A stretch of 64,000 bases of DNA, taken from NCBI RefSeq assembly GCF_032118995.1, contig NC_092666.1, forward strand, positions 11,420,501 through 11,484,500. Reading direction: 5' to 3'. Under the pieces are notes generated by a model. That model was not told the DNA's origin. It saw only the letters and a program-made list of their open reading frames with translations, and did no database searches. Made by a program: the position numbers and the translations under genes. The stretch comes from Asterias amurensis. Its lineage: Eukaryota > Echinodermata > Asteroidea > Forcipulatida > Asteriidae. Of this stretch, positions 11,567-23,158 are shown in pieces (the first letter of the stretch is position 1; the number at the start of each line of letters is the position of its first letter).

Positions 11567-11663
11567 CACTAAAAGTTAGGAGTAACTAGCATTATGAGAT
11601 AAAACACGTGTCCTAACTCGAGACAAGACTAGTGATCTTAACTCTTTGTGAAACCCAACCCTG
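11567..11663. mobile_element. Short foldback element of the AGTTAGGAC family in the array
   Basis: Starts GGTCGGTTTCACTAAAAGTT and ends AACTCTTTGTGAAACCCAACC. Inner arms carry GAGACAAGACTAGTGATC-like sequence. Related copies lie at 35,876, 35,957, 47,072, 49,214 and 49,782. It has no coding capacity. Its presence inside a 5S spacer shows the family was active after that unit formed. Confidence 0.55.
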
Positions 11664-12109
11664 AGAAATCCAGTAAAGAAACAGTTATCTGACATCAGAA
11701 AGTTAGGCGTGGGCCAGGATCACTGCCCTTTGGGAATTGGTTCCAGTGTAAATGTTTATAAAACGGTGTTGTGGTATAACATGCCCTTCTCCTAATAATG
11801 ATAACAACTGATAAGAGTCACAGTGAAACCACTGACTGTCCGGCGAGTAGAAATCGGAGAATTTGATTAATGGGAACTTGGTCACTTAATCACTTGCTCA
11901 TGTGGTCAAGTGGTCAACGATCACCGAGTTGGTTACTTGGTAACTGATTAGTACGGTTGTGGTAACGTGCCCTACTCCAAAGGGGGAAGGGCACGTGTAT
12001 TGAATGTAGTATAATCATGGAGGAAGGAATGCAGCCCAGTTGAGTTGCGCAATCCCAAATTATGCTAATGAAAATTTATGACACACGATGTACAAAGGTC
12101 TCAATGATC

Positions 12110-12127
12110 GCGTACGACCATACTACG
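12110..12127 (+). pseudogene. 5S rRNA 5'-end stub
   Basis: GCGTACGACCATACTACG is the first 18 bases of 5S with one change. It is preceded by a degenerate upstream block (GTTGCGCAATCCCAAATTATGC) and runs directly into a second upstream block (GCCAGTTAAATTGCGCAATC) that serves copy 9. The junction lies in ACTACGACC, which itself occurs in the gene. It is probably the scar of unequal exchange or slippage. Confidence 0.75.
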
Positions 12128-12216
12128 ACCGCCAGTTAAATTGCGCAATCCCGAAATATGCTAATGATATGGCACTCGAAGTTGTCAATAAATATGTACA
12201 ACGCCCTCATGTGGTC

Positions 12217-12335
12217 GCCTACGACCATACTACGTTGAATACACCGGTTCTCGTCCGATCACCGAAGTTAAGCAACGTCGGGCCCGGTCAGTACTTGGAT
12301 GGGAGACCGCCTGGGAATACCGGGTGTCGTAGGCT
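12217..12335 (+). rRNA. 5S ribosomal RNA, copy 9 (first of the 2.6-kb units)
   Basis: Consensus full-length 5S. It sits at the switch from the heterogeneous short units to the regular LINE-carrying units: its upstream side is of the early type (ATAAATATGTACAACGCCC) and its downstream side of the 2.6-kb type. A purine-rich GGATAGAAGAGGATAGAGG tract follows at about 12,430-12,478. Confidence 0.96.
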
Positions 12336-12723
12336 TTTTGTTTTGTTATTAACAACAAAAATGCTCTTTTAGCTTTGCAATAATATTGTGTCAAAATCGT
12401 AAGATGGTAAAATTAGTGTAAAGAGGAAAGAAGATGATAGAGGATAAAAGAGGATAGAGGATAGAAGAGGATAGAGGTGTCATTCTTGAATACTTGGGCA
12501 CTATGGTCACCATTGCATGGTCTATGGTCACTTGCTGAAGTGCTCAGATGGTCACTTTGACATTTTGGTCATTTTTGTCATTTTGATATTTGGTCACTTG
12601 GTCTTTCTATTAAGGAAGTCCTTTCTCCATAGTCTCTCGGTCACCTGGTCAGTGCACCGAGTCAACAATAATGGGCTATCCTACCTAACTTACGTCTTGA
12701 AATTCTAAAGATAAGCGTTTTAT

Positions 12724-13446
12724 GATTCGTCGTCTAGCCAGCTTCACTCCATTGCAGGAGGAAAGCCTCTTCACCAATTCTCCATCTCACTTTATTCTGT
12801 GCTGTCTGTTGCCAAGCATTTCACCTCTTCATCTTCTGTTTTGTCGCCCTCTTTTTCTTGTCCAGTTTCTTGGAGTCCAGTTGGTTGTTTTGTAATATCC
12901 CGCACTCTTGATTTATTTCTTAGGTCCTCAGTCGTCACCCTGTCCTTCTCTTTTACTCCCATCATAATCCTTTCCATAGCCTTCTCTGCCACCCTAAGTT
13001 TCTTCTCTTAGTCGTTTGGTGGTCGTCCATGTCTCAGCACCGTACGATAGGACAGGTATGATGCACTGATCGAATACCTGCCTTTTCAGGGATACAGGAA
13101 GGGTGTGGTCTCTAAAGATGTAGCTCAGTGTGCCAAAGTTCACCCATCCTAACTGGGTTCTTCTCTTTATTTCCTCTCCTGTTTCGTTGTTGAAGGTGAT
13201 CTTCTTGTCAATGCAGTGTCTACCAATCTCCAAATCTTTACACTGAACCGCTATTTTGAAGTTTTGAGAATTGTTACTCGCCATGACCTTTGTTTTCTTC
13301 ATGTTCATGTTAAGGCCGCCTTATTACTTTCTTCTGCAAGCTCCTGAATCATTCCCTGGAGTTTCTCATTGGTGTGACTGAAGATGAGAATGTCATCAGC
13401 GAATGTAAGATGGGTAATTGTTCTCCATCTTCTCACGATCCCTTTG
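12724..13446 (-). mobile_element. RTE-type LINE fragment, unit 1 (RT palm to C terminus)
   Basis: Read on the minus strand it starts at about 13,446 with KGIVRRWRTITHLTFADDIL, which holds the FADD catalytic motif of a reverse transcriptase. It continues with GLNMNMKKTKVMAS, then RDHTLPVSLKRQVFDQC, SYGAETWTTTKRL and ERAMERIMMGV, and ends near VRWRIGEEAFLLQWSEAG. This order is that of RTE-clade LINE polymerases (established family pattern). Endonuclease and N-terminal RT parts are absent. A frameshift lies between the FADD block and GLNMN, a further one after KRLREET, and the stretch before the final VRWRIGEE block is compressed. It is a dead fragment carried in the 5S spacer. Confidence 0.85.
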
Positions 13447-14529
13447 ATTACTTATACTTAAGGGTCTCTTGGCCACTAATTTGTAATTTTGCCATTTTGG
13501 TCACTTTTTGACAAGTTGTCAATTGGTCTCTCTATAAAGGAATCCTTTCTCCATAGTCTGTCGGTCACATCCTCAGTGCACTACTACTCTGATCGGTTAC
13601 CTGCATTATGTTTTGGAATGTTTAGATAATCGTTTATTGAAACGTATACTTAATGGTCTCTTGGTCATTTGGTCACACCATATAGAAAGAACATTAATTT
13701 CTTTCCTCCATGGTCACACTTGGTCATTTTGGTCACATCGTTTCTTGTTATCTGGATCACTTGCTCACACTAAGTCATTGGTGGGTCTCTTGGTACTTGC
13801 TTGCGTGGTTTTGTATTTGGATCACTTGAGATCTGGGTTATATCTTTCTCTCATCAGTTGTCCATGAGACTTGCCTTGTGGTTAGCGCATAGAGTAGTAA
13901 GGATGGTTAGTGCAACTTGGCTACTTGATGACAGCATGGTTGTGAAGTCCTCAACTCTACCGAAGGGAAGAATCCTCCCAGTTTTCTTGCTGAAGGATGC
14001 CACTATAACGGCGAAGACAGCAATCTCTCGGTATTAGCCTATTAGGATTGGCCACTCTTTGGGAAAAATGTGGTCAGCTAGTTTGGTTGTTATGTATGCG
14101 ACTGGTGTTCAGCTTAAAATGTGCAGAGGGGACCTTATTTGAATCAAGTTTAATGACTGTTGCGGAAGTAATACAAAAGGTGCTCGGTGCCCTTATAAAG
14201 CTTTAGTGGAAACTATCAAACATGAGTATGTCAGTGAAGCTTTTGCTTGGTTACCACGTGTAGATTTCACAACAGGCATAGTTGAAACACGAGAGGGCGC
14301 ACTCTAATTAACCCGGGCATCGGTTGTTAGACGAGTTCCTCAACGTGAACGAGTCTGGGCAAAGTGTACATGAAGTGTAATTAAAGTCACCTGGAAATAG
14401 ATTTTGTTTTTCTTCAAACAGTAGAGTATATGTTCTGAACAATAAAATAATTTTTTTGAGTAATTGTTTTTAACGATTTATATGTACAAACAAAAAAGTT
14501 GTGTGGGGTGACTCCGCCTACCCCTTTTG

Positions 14530-14560
14530 TGACGTCAATCGAGGCAGACTTTGCCTCGAT
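14530..14560. promoter_or_regulatory. TGACGTCA site next to a 9-bp hairpin, in each 2.6-kb unit
   Basis: TGACGTCA (14,530-14,537) is a perfect CRE-type palindrome. It abuts ATCGAGGCA-GACTT-TGCCTCGAT, an inverted repeat with a 5-base loop (14,538-14,560). The pair recurs about 245 bp before the 5S in the following units (near 17,140, 19,750 and 22,357). It is conserved with the unit, so no function can be deduced from conservation alone. Confidence 0.45.
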
Positions 14561-14778
14561 CGAACATCGAACACACGTACGTGCAAGTACATTCAAGTCC
14601 TAGTCGTGAACTTGTACATTTCGAAAAAGGTTTTTTCTTGCATTTTCCCGGCAATGTCGACCAGGTGTATTGCTGGGTGCTGGGTGCCGCCCAGTTCAAT
14701 TGCGCAATCCTGAAATAATAAGCTAATGATATGGCACACGAGGTTATCAATTAATGTGTACAAAGGCCAAAAATGATC

Positions 14779-14897
14779 GCCTACGACCATACTACGTTGA
14801 ATACACCGGTTCTCGTCCGATCACCGAAGTTAAGCAACGTCGGGCCCGGTCAGTACTTGGATGGGAGACCGCCTGGGAATACCGGGTGTCGTAGGCT
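14779..14897 (+). rRNA. 5S ribosomal RNA, copy 10
   Basis: Consensus full-length 5S in the second 2.6-kb unit. The proximal upstream element is TTAATGTGTACAAAGGCC instead of ATAAATATGTACAAAGGCC. The octamer-like GCTAATGATATGGCACACG block is kept. A T5ATTTT stop follows. Confidence 0.97.
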
Positions 14898-15331
14898 TTT
14901 TATTTTGTTATTATAAATAACGGAAATGCTCTTTTAGCATTGCAAAATTATTGTGTCAACATCGTAAGATGGTTAAATTAGTGTAATTACTGTTGTTCTT
15001 CTTTTCTAATGTAGACCTTTTCTGATAAGCAAGTAAAAAGGATAGAAGAGGATAGGGGATAGAAGAGGATAGAGTCTAGAATGCTTAAACTTGAGTAAAA
15101 ATTAAAACTTCACTGACGCTTTTCCTGTTATTCTTGAATACTTGGGCACTTTGGTCACCATTGCATGGTCTATGGTCACTTGCTGAAGTGCTCACGTGGT
15201 CACTTTGACATTTCGGTCATTTTGATATTAATTTGGTCACTTGGTCTTTCTATTAAAGAAAGGAAGTCCTTTCTCCATAGTCTCTCGGTCACTTGGTCAG
15301 TGCACTGAAATTCTAAAGATAAGCATGTATT

Positions 15332-16060
15332 GATTCGTCGTCTAGCCAGCTTCACTCCATTGCAGGAGGAAAGCCTCTTCACCAATTCTCCATCTCACTT
15401 TATCCTGTGCTGTCTGTTGCCAAGCATTTCACTTCTTCATCTTCTGTTTTGTCGCCCTCTTTTTCTTGTCGGGTTTCTTGGAGTCCAGTTGGTTGTTTTG
15501 TAATATCCCGCACTCTTGATTTATTTCCTAGGTCCTCAGTCGTCACCATGTCCTTCTTTGTTTACTCTTATCATAATCCTTTCCATGGCCCTCTCTGTTA
15601 CCCTAAGTTTCTTCTCTAGTCGTTTGGTGGTCGTACATGTCTCAGCACCGTACGATAGGACAGGTATGATGCACTGATCGAATACCTGCCTTTTCAGGGA
15701 TACAGGAAGGGTGTGGTCTCTAAAGATGTAGCTCAGTGTGCCAAACTTCACCCATCCTAACTGGGTTCTTCTCTTTATTTCCTCTTCTGTTTCGTTGTTG
15801 AAGGTGATCTTCTTGTCCATGCAGTGTCTACCAATCTCCAAATCTTTACATTGAACCGCTATTTTGAAGTTTTGAGAATTGTTACTCGCCATGACCTTTG
15901 TTTTCTTCATGTTCATGTTAAGGCCGCCTTAATACTTGCTTCTGAAAGCTCCTGAATCATTCCCTGGAGTTCCTCAGGGGTGTGACTGAAGATGAGAATG
16001 TCATCAGCGAATCTGAGATGGGTAATTGTTCTCCATCTTCTCACGATCCCTTTGATTACT
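15332..16060 (-). mobile_element. RTE-type LINE fragment, unit 2
   Basis: Same fragment as in unit 1, with the same ends. On the minus strand the segment from MNMKKTKVMAS to KKLRVTERAMERIMIRV stays open for 126 codons (15,916 to 15,536). Two points of damage differ from unit 1: LEKKL is in frame here, but AETCTTTK replaces AETWTTTK and the reading is lost soon after NKEG. The FADD block upstream remains in another frame. These shared differences separate units 2-5 from unit 1. Confidence 0.83.
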
Positions 16061-17388
16061 TATACTTAATGGTCTCTTGGCCACTAATTTGTAATTTTGC
16101 CATTTTGGTCACTTTTTGACAAGTTGTCAATTGGTCTCTCTATAAAGGAATCCTTTCTCCATAGTCTGTCGGTCACATCCTCAGTGCACTACTACTCTGA
16201 TCGGTTACCTGCATTATGTTTTGGAATGTTTAGATAATCATTTATTGAAACGTATACTTAATGGTCTCTTGGTCACTTGGTCACACCATAGAGAAAGAAC
16301 ATTAATTTCTTTCCTCCATGGTCACACTTGGTCATTTTGGTCACATCGTTTCATGTTATCTGGATCACTTGCTCACACTAAGTCACTGGTGGGTCTCTTG
16401 GTACTTGCTTGCGTGGTTTTGTATTTGGATCACTTGAGATCTGGGTTATATCTTTCTCTCATCAGTTGTCCATGAGACTTGCCTTGTGGTTAGCGCATAG
16501 AGTAGTAAGGATGGTTAGTGCAACTTGGCTACTTGATGACAGCATGGTTGTGAAGTCCTCAACTCTACTGAAGGGAAGAATCCTCCCAGTTTTCTTGCTG
16601 AAGGATGCCACTATAACGGCGAAGACAGCAATCTCTCGGTATTAGCCTATTAGGATTGGCCACTCTTTGGGAAAAATGTGGTCAGCTAGTTTGGTTGTTA
16701 TGTATGCGACTGGTGTTCAGCTTAAAATGTGCAGAGGGGACCTTATTTGAATCAAGTTTAATGACTGGTGCGGAAGTAATACAAAAGGTGCTCGGTGCCC
16801 TTATAAAGCTTGAGTGGAAACTATCAAACATGAGTATGTCTGTGAAGTTTTTGCTTGGTTACCACGTGTAGATTTCACAACAGGCATAGTTGAAACACGA
16901 GATGGCGCACTCTAATTAACCCGGGCATCGGTTGTTAGACGAGTTCCTCAACGTGAACGAGTCTGGGCAAAGTGTACATGAAGTGTAATTAAAGTCACCT
17001 GGAAATAGATTTTGTTTTTTTTTCAAACAGTAGAGTATATGTTTCTGAACAATAAAATAATTTTTTTGAGTAATTGTTTTTAACGATTTATATGTACAAA
17101 CAAAAAAGTTGTGTGGGGTGACTCCGCCTACCCCTTTTGTGACGTCAATCGAGGCAGACTTTGCCTCGATCGAACATCTAACACACGTACGTGCAAGTAC
17201 ATTCAAGTCCTAGTCGTGAACTTGTACATTTCGAAAAAGGTTTTTTCTTGCATTTTCCCGGCAATGTCGACCAGGTGTATTGCTGGGTGCTGGGTGCCGC
17301 CCAGTTCAATTGCGCAATCCTGAAATAATAAGCTAATGATATGGCACACGAGGTTATCAATTAATGTGTACAAAGACCAAAAATGATC

Positions 17389-17507
17389 GTCTACGACCAT
17401 ACTACGTTGAATACACCGGTTCTCGTCCGATCACCGAAGTTAAGCAACGTCGGGCCCGGTCAGTACTTGGATGCGAGACCGCCTGGGAATACCGGGTGTC
17501 GTAGGCT
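17389..17507 (+). rRNA. 5S ribosomal RNA, copy 11 (box C variant)
   Basis: Full length but with two changes unique in this array. C to T at nucleotide 2 turns the start into GTCTACG and weakens the terminal helix. G to C at nucleotide 86 (GGATGCGAGACC, position 17,474) falls in box C of the internal promoter. The flanking upstream sequence also departs (CAAAGACC for CAAAGGCC). It may be poorly transcribed or a young pseudogene. Confidence 0.88.
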
Positions 17508-17941
17508 TTTTATTTTGTTATTATTAATAACGGAAATGCTCTTTTAGCATTGCAAAATTATTGTGTCAACATCGTAAGATGGTTAAATTAGTGTAATTAC
17601 TGTTGTTCTTCTTTTCTAATGTAGACCTTTTCTGATAAGCAAGTAAAAAGGATAGAAGAGGATAGGGGATAGAAGAGGATAGAGTCTAGAATGCTTAAAC
17701 TTGAGTAAAAATTAAAACTTCACTGACGCTTTTCCTGTTATTCTTGAATACTTGGGCACTTTGGTCACCATTGCATGGTCTATGGTCACTTGCTGAAGTG
17801 CTCACGTGGTCACTTTGACATTTCGGTCATTTTGATATTAATTTGGTCACTTGGTCTTTCTATTAAGGAAAGGAAGTCCTTTCTCCATAGTCTCTCGGTC
17901 ACTTGGTCAGTGCACTGAAATTCTAAAGATAAGCATGTATT

Positions 17942-18670
17942 GATTCGTCGTCTAGCCAGCTTCACTCCATTGCAGGAGGAAAGCCTCTTCACCAATTCTC
18001 CATCTCACTTTATCCTGTGCTGTCTGTTGCCAAGCATTTCACCTCTTCATCTTCTGTTTTGTCGCCCTCTTTTTCTTGTCCGGTTTCTTGGAGTCCAGTT
18101 GGTTGTTTTGTAATATCCCGCACTCTTGATTTATTTCCTAGGTCCTCAGTCGTCACCATGTCCTTCTTTGTTTACTCTTATCATAATCCTTTCCATGGCC
18201 CTCTCTGTTACCCTAAGTTTCTTCTCTAGTCGTTTGGTGGTCGTACATGTCTCAGCACCGTACGATAGGACAGGTATGATGCACTGATCGAATACCTGCC
18301 TTTTCAGGGATACAGGAAGGGTGTGGTCTCTAAAGATGTAGCTCAGTGTGCCAAACTTCACCCATTCTAACTGGGTTCTTCTCTTTATTTCCTCTCCTGT
18401 TTCGTTGTTGAAGGTGATCTTCTTGTCCATGCAGTGTCTACCAATCTCCAAATCTTTACATTGAACCGCTATTTTGAAGTTTTGAGAATTGTTACTCGCC
18501 ATGACCTTTGTTTTCTTCATGTTCATGTTAAGGCCGCCTTAATACTTTCTTCTGAAAGCTCCTGAATCATTCCCTGGAGTTCCTCAGGGGTGTGACTGAA
18601 GATGAGAATGTCATCAGCGAATCTGAGATGGGTAATTGTTCTCCATCTTCTCACGATCCCTTTGATTACT
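17942..18670 (-). mobile_element. RTE-type LINE fragment, unit 3
   Basis: Nearly identical to the unit 2 fragment over its whole length, with a 126-codon open stretch on the minus strand (18,526 to 18,146). It has single-residue differences such as RTQLEWVKF for RTQLGWVKF. Like the others it keeps the FADD motif region and the C-terminal block but no endonuclease. Confidence 0.83.
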
Positions 18671-19997
18671 TATACTTAATGGTCTCTTGGCCACTAATTT
18701 GTAATTTTGCCATTTTGGTCACTTTTTGACAAGTTGTCAATTGGTCTCTCTATAAAGGAATCCTTTCTCCATAGTCTGTCGGTCACATCCTCAGTGCACT
18801 ACTACTCTGATCGGTTACCTGCATTATGTTTTGGAATGTTTAGATAATCGTTTATTGAAACGTATACTTAATGGTCTCTTGGTCATTTGGTCACACCATA
18901 GAGAAAGAACATTAATTTCTTTCCTCCATGGTCACACTTGGTCATTTTGGTCAAATCGTTTCTTGTTATCTGGATCACTTGCTCACACTAAGTCATTGGT
19001 GGGTCTCTTGGTACTTGCTTGCGTGGTTTTGTATTTGGATCACTTGAGATCTGGGTTATATCTTTCTCTCATCAGTTGTCCATGAGACTTGCCTTGTGGT
19101 TAGCGCATAGAGTAGTAAGGATGGTTAGTGCAACTTGGCTACTTGATGACAGCATGGTTGTGAAGTCCTCAACTCTACTGAAGGGAAGAATCCTCCCAGT
19201 TTTCTTGCTGAAGGATGCCACTATAACGGCGAAGACAGCAATCTCTCGGTATTAGCCTATTAGGATTGGCCACTCTTTGGGAAAAATGTGGTCAGCTAGT
19301 TTGGTTGTTATGTATGCGACTGGTGTTCAGCTTAAAATGTGCAGAGGGGACCTTATTTGAATCAAGTTTAATGACTGGTGCGGAAGTAATACAAAAGGTG
19401 CTCGGTGCCCTTATAAAGCTTGAGTGGAAACTATCAAACATGAGTATGTCAGTGAAGTTTTTGCTTGGTTACCACGTGTAGATTTCACAACAGGCATAGT
19501 TGAAACACGAGATGGCGCACTCTAATTAACCCGGGCATCGGTTGTTAGACGAGTTCCTCAACGTGAACGAGTCTGGGCAAAGTGTACATGAAGTGTAATT
19601 AAAGTCACCTGGAAATAGATTTTGTTTTTCTTCAAACAGTAGAGTATATGTTTCTGAACAATAAAATAATTTTTTTGAGTAATTGTTTTTAACGATTTAT
19701 ATGTACAAACAAAAAAGTTGTGTGGGGTGACTCCGCCTACCCCTTTTGTGACGTCAATCGAGGCAGACTTTGCCTCGATCGAGTATCGAACACAATTACG
19801 TGCAAGTACATTCAAGTCCTAGTCGTGAACTTGTACATTTCGAAAAAGTTTTTTTCTTGCATTTTCCCGGCAATGTCGACCAGGTGTATTGCTGGGTGCT
19901 GGGTGCCGCCCAGTTCAATTGCGCAATCCTGAAATAATAAGCTAATGATATGGCACACGAGGTTATCAATTAATGTGTACAAAGGCCAAAAATGATC

Positions 19998-20116
19998 GCC
20001 TACGACCATACTACGTTGAATACACCGGTTCTCGTCCGATCACCGAAGTTAAGCAACGTCGGGCCCGGTCAGTACTTGGATGGGAGACCGCCTGGGAATA
20101 CCGGGTGTCGTAGGCT
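19998..20116 (+). rRNA. 5S ribosomal RNA, copy 12
   Basis: Consensus full-length 5S in the fourth 2.6-kb unit. Internal promoter, TTAATGTGTACAAAGGCC upstream element and T-run stop are all intact, so it is likely functional. Confidence 0.97.
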
Positions 20117-20550
20117 TTTTATTTTGTTATTATTAATAACGGAAATGCTCTTTTAGCATTGCAAAATTATTGTGTCAACATCGTAAGATGGTTAAATTAG
20201 TGTAATTACTGTTGTTCTTCTTTTCTATTGTAGACCTTTTCTGATAAGCAAGTAAAAAGGATAGAAGAGGATAGGGGATAGAAGAGGATAGAGATTAGAA
20301 TGCTTAAACTTGAGTAAAAATTAAAACTTCACTGACGCTTTCCCTGTTATTCTTGAATACTTGGGCACTTTGGTCACCATTGCATGGTCTATGGTCACTT
20401 GCTGAAGTGCTCACGTGGTCACTTTGACATTTCGGTCATTTTGATATTAATTTGGTCACTTGGTCTTTCTATTAAGGAAAGGAAGTCCTTTCTCCATAGT
20501 CTCTCGGTCACTTGGTCAGTGCACTGAAATTCTAAAGATAAGCATGTATT

Positions 20551-21279
20551 GATTCGTCGTCTAGCCAGCTTCACTCCATTGCAGGAGGAAAGCCTCTTCA
20601 CCAATTCTCCATCTCACTTTATCCTGTGCTGTCTGTTGCCAAGCATTTCATCTCTTCATCTTCTGTTTTGTCGCCCTCTTTTTCTTGTCCGGTTTCTTGG
20701 AGTCCAGTTGGTTGTTTTGTAATATCCCGCACTCTTGATTTATTTCCTAGGTCCTCAGTCGTCACCCTGTCCTTCTTTGTTTACTCTTATCATAATCCTT
20801 TCCATGGCCCTCTCTGTTACCCTAAGTTTCTTCTCTAGTCGTTTGGTGGTCGTACATGTCTCAGCACCGTACGATAGGACAGGTATGATGCACTGATCGA
20901 ATACCTGCCTTTTCAGGGATACAGGAAGGGTGTGGTCTCTAAAGATGTAGCTCAGTGTGCCAAACTTCACCCATCCTAACTGGGTTCTTCTCTTTATTTC
21001 CTCTCCTGTTTCGTTGTTGAAGGTGATCTTCTTGTCCATGCAGTGTCTACCAATCTCCAAATCTTTACATTGAACCGCTATTTTGAAGTTTTGAGAATTG
21101 TTACTCGCCATGACCTTTGTTTTCTTCATGTTCATGTTAAGGCCGCCTTAACACTTTCTTCTGAAAGCTCCTGAATCATTCCCTGGAGTTTCTCATTGGT
21201 GTGACTGAAGATGAGAATGTCATCAGCGAATCTGAGATGGGTAATTGTTCTCCATCTTCTCACGATCCCTTTGATTACT
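20551..21279 (-). mobile_element. RTE-type LINE fragment, unit 4
   Basis: Same fragment again, open for 126 codons on the minus strand (21,135 to 20,755), with NKEGQGDD where others have NKEGHGDD. Upstream of it the reading of the GVTLRNSR-type segment resembles unit 1 (TTTCTCATTGGTGTG on the plus strand) rather than units 2, 3 and 5 (TTCCTCAGGGGTGTG). The units are therefore mosaics, not a simple series. Confidence 0.83.
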
Positions 21280-22605
21280 TATACTTAATGGTCTCTTGGC
21301 CACTAATTTGTAATTTTGCCATTTTGGTCACTTTTTGACAAGTTGTCAATTGGTCTCTCTATAAAGGAATCCTTTCTCCATAGTCTGTCGGTCACATCCT
21401 CAGTGCACTACTACTCTGATCGGTTACCTGCATTATGTTTTGGAATGTTTAGATAATCGTTTATTGAAACGTATACTTAATGGTCTCTTGGTCATTTGGT
21501 CACACCATAGTGAAAGAACATTAATTTCTTTCCTCCATGGTCACACTTGGTCATTTTGGTCAAATCGTTTCATGTTATCTGGATCACTTGCTCACACTAA
21601 GTCATTGGTGGGTCTCTTGGTACTTGCTTGCGTGGTTTTGTATTTGGATCACTTGAGATCTGGGTTATATCTTTCTCTCATCAGTTGTCCATGAGACTTG
21701 CCTTGTGGTTAGCGCATAGAGTAGTAAGGATGGTTAGTGCAACTTGGCTACTTGATGACAGCATGGTTGTGAAGTCCTCAACTCTACCGAAGGGAAGAAT
21801 CCTCCCAGTTTTCTTGCTGAAGGATGCCACTATAACGGCGAAGACAGCAATCTCTCGGTATTAGCCTATTAGGATTGGCCACTCTTTGGGAAAAATGTGG
21901 TCAGCTAGTTTGGTTGTTATGTATGCGACTGGTGTTCAGCTTAAAATGTGCAGAGGGGACCTTATTTGAATCAAGTTTAATGACTGTTGCGGAAGTAATA
22001 CAAAAGGTGCTCGGTGCCCTTATAAAGCATTAGTGGAAACTATCAAACATGAGTATGTCAGTGAAGTTTTTGCTTGGTTACCACGTGTAGATTTCACAAC
22101 AGGCATAGTTGAAACACGAGAGGGCGCACTCTAATTAACCCGGGCATCGGTTGTTAGACGAGTTCCTCAACGTGAACGAGTCTGGGCAAAGTGTACATGA
22201 AGTGTAATTAAAGTCACCTGGAAATAGATTTTGTTTTTCTTCAAACAGTAGAGTATATGTTCTGAACAATAAAATAATTTTTTTGAGTAATTGTTTTTAA
22301 CGATTTATATGTACAAACAAAAAAGTTGTGTGGGGTGACTCCGCCTACCCCTTTTGTGACGTCAATCGAGGCAGACTTTGCCTCGATCGAACATCGAACA
22401 CACGTACGTGCAAGTACATTCAAGTCCTAGTCGTGAACTTGTACATTTCGAAAAAGGTTTTTTCTTGCATTTTCCCGGCAATGTCGACCAGGTGTATTGC
22501 TGGGTGCTGGGTGCCGCCCAGTTCAATTGCGCAATCCTGAAATAATAAGCTAATGATATGGCACACGAGGTTATCAATTAATGTGTACAAAGGCATCATT
22601 GGATC

Positions 22606-22724
22606 GCCTACGACCATACTACGTTGAATACACCGGTTCTCGTCCGATCACCGAAGTTAAGCAACGTCGGGCCCGGTCAGTACTTGGATGGGAGACCGCC
22701 TGGGAATACCGGGTGTCGTAGGCT
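22606..22724 (+). rRNA. 5S ribosomal RNA, copy 13 (last in the array)
   Basis: Consensus full-length 5S. The bases just upstream (CAAAGGCATCATTGGATC) differ from the CAAAGGCCAAAAATGATC of copies 10 and 12. It is the terminal gene of the array; the spacer after it runs to about 24,815 and no further 5S follows. Confidence 0.97.
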
Positions 22725-23158
22725 TTTTATTTTGTTATTATTAATAACGGAAATGCTCTTTTAGCATTGCAAAATTATTGTGTCAACATCGTAAGATGGT
22801 TAAATTAGTGTAATTACTGTTGTTCTTCTTTTCTAATGTAGACCTTTTCTGATAAGCAAGTAAAAATGATAGAAGAGGATAGGGGATAGAAGAGGATAGA
22901 GTCTAGAATGCTTAAACTTGAGTAAAAATTAAAACTTCACTGACGCTTTTCCTGTTATTCTTGAATACTTGGGCACTTTGGTCACCATTGCATGGTCTAT
23001 GGTCACTTGCTGAAGTGCTCACGTGGTCACTTTGACATTTCGGTCATTTTGATATTAATTTGGTCACTTGGTCTTTCTATTAAAGAAAGGAAGTCTTTTC
23101 TCCATAGTCTCTCGGTCACTTGGTCAGTGCACTGAAATTCTAAAGATAAGCATGTATT

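Noticed and set aside
2853-12372. Repeated open frames with NTPVLVRSPKLSNVGPGQYL
   Set aside because: They are translations of the 5S rRNA gene and its upstream block.
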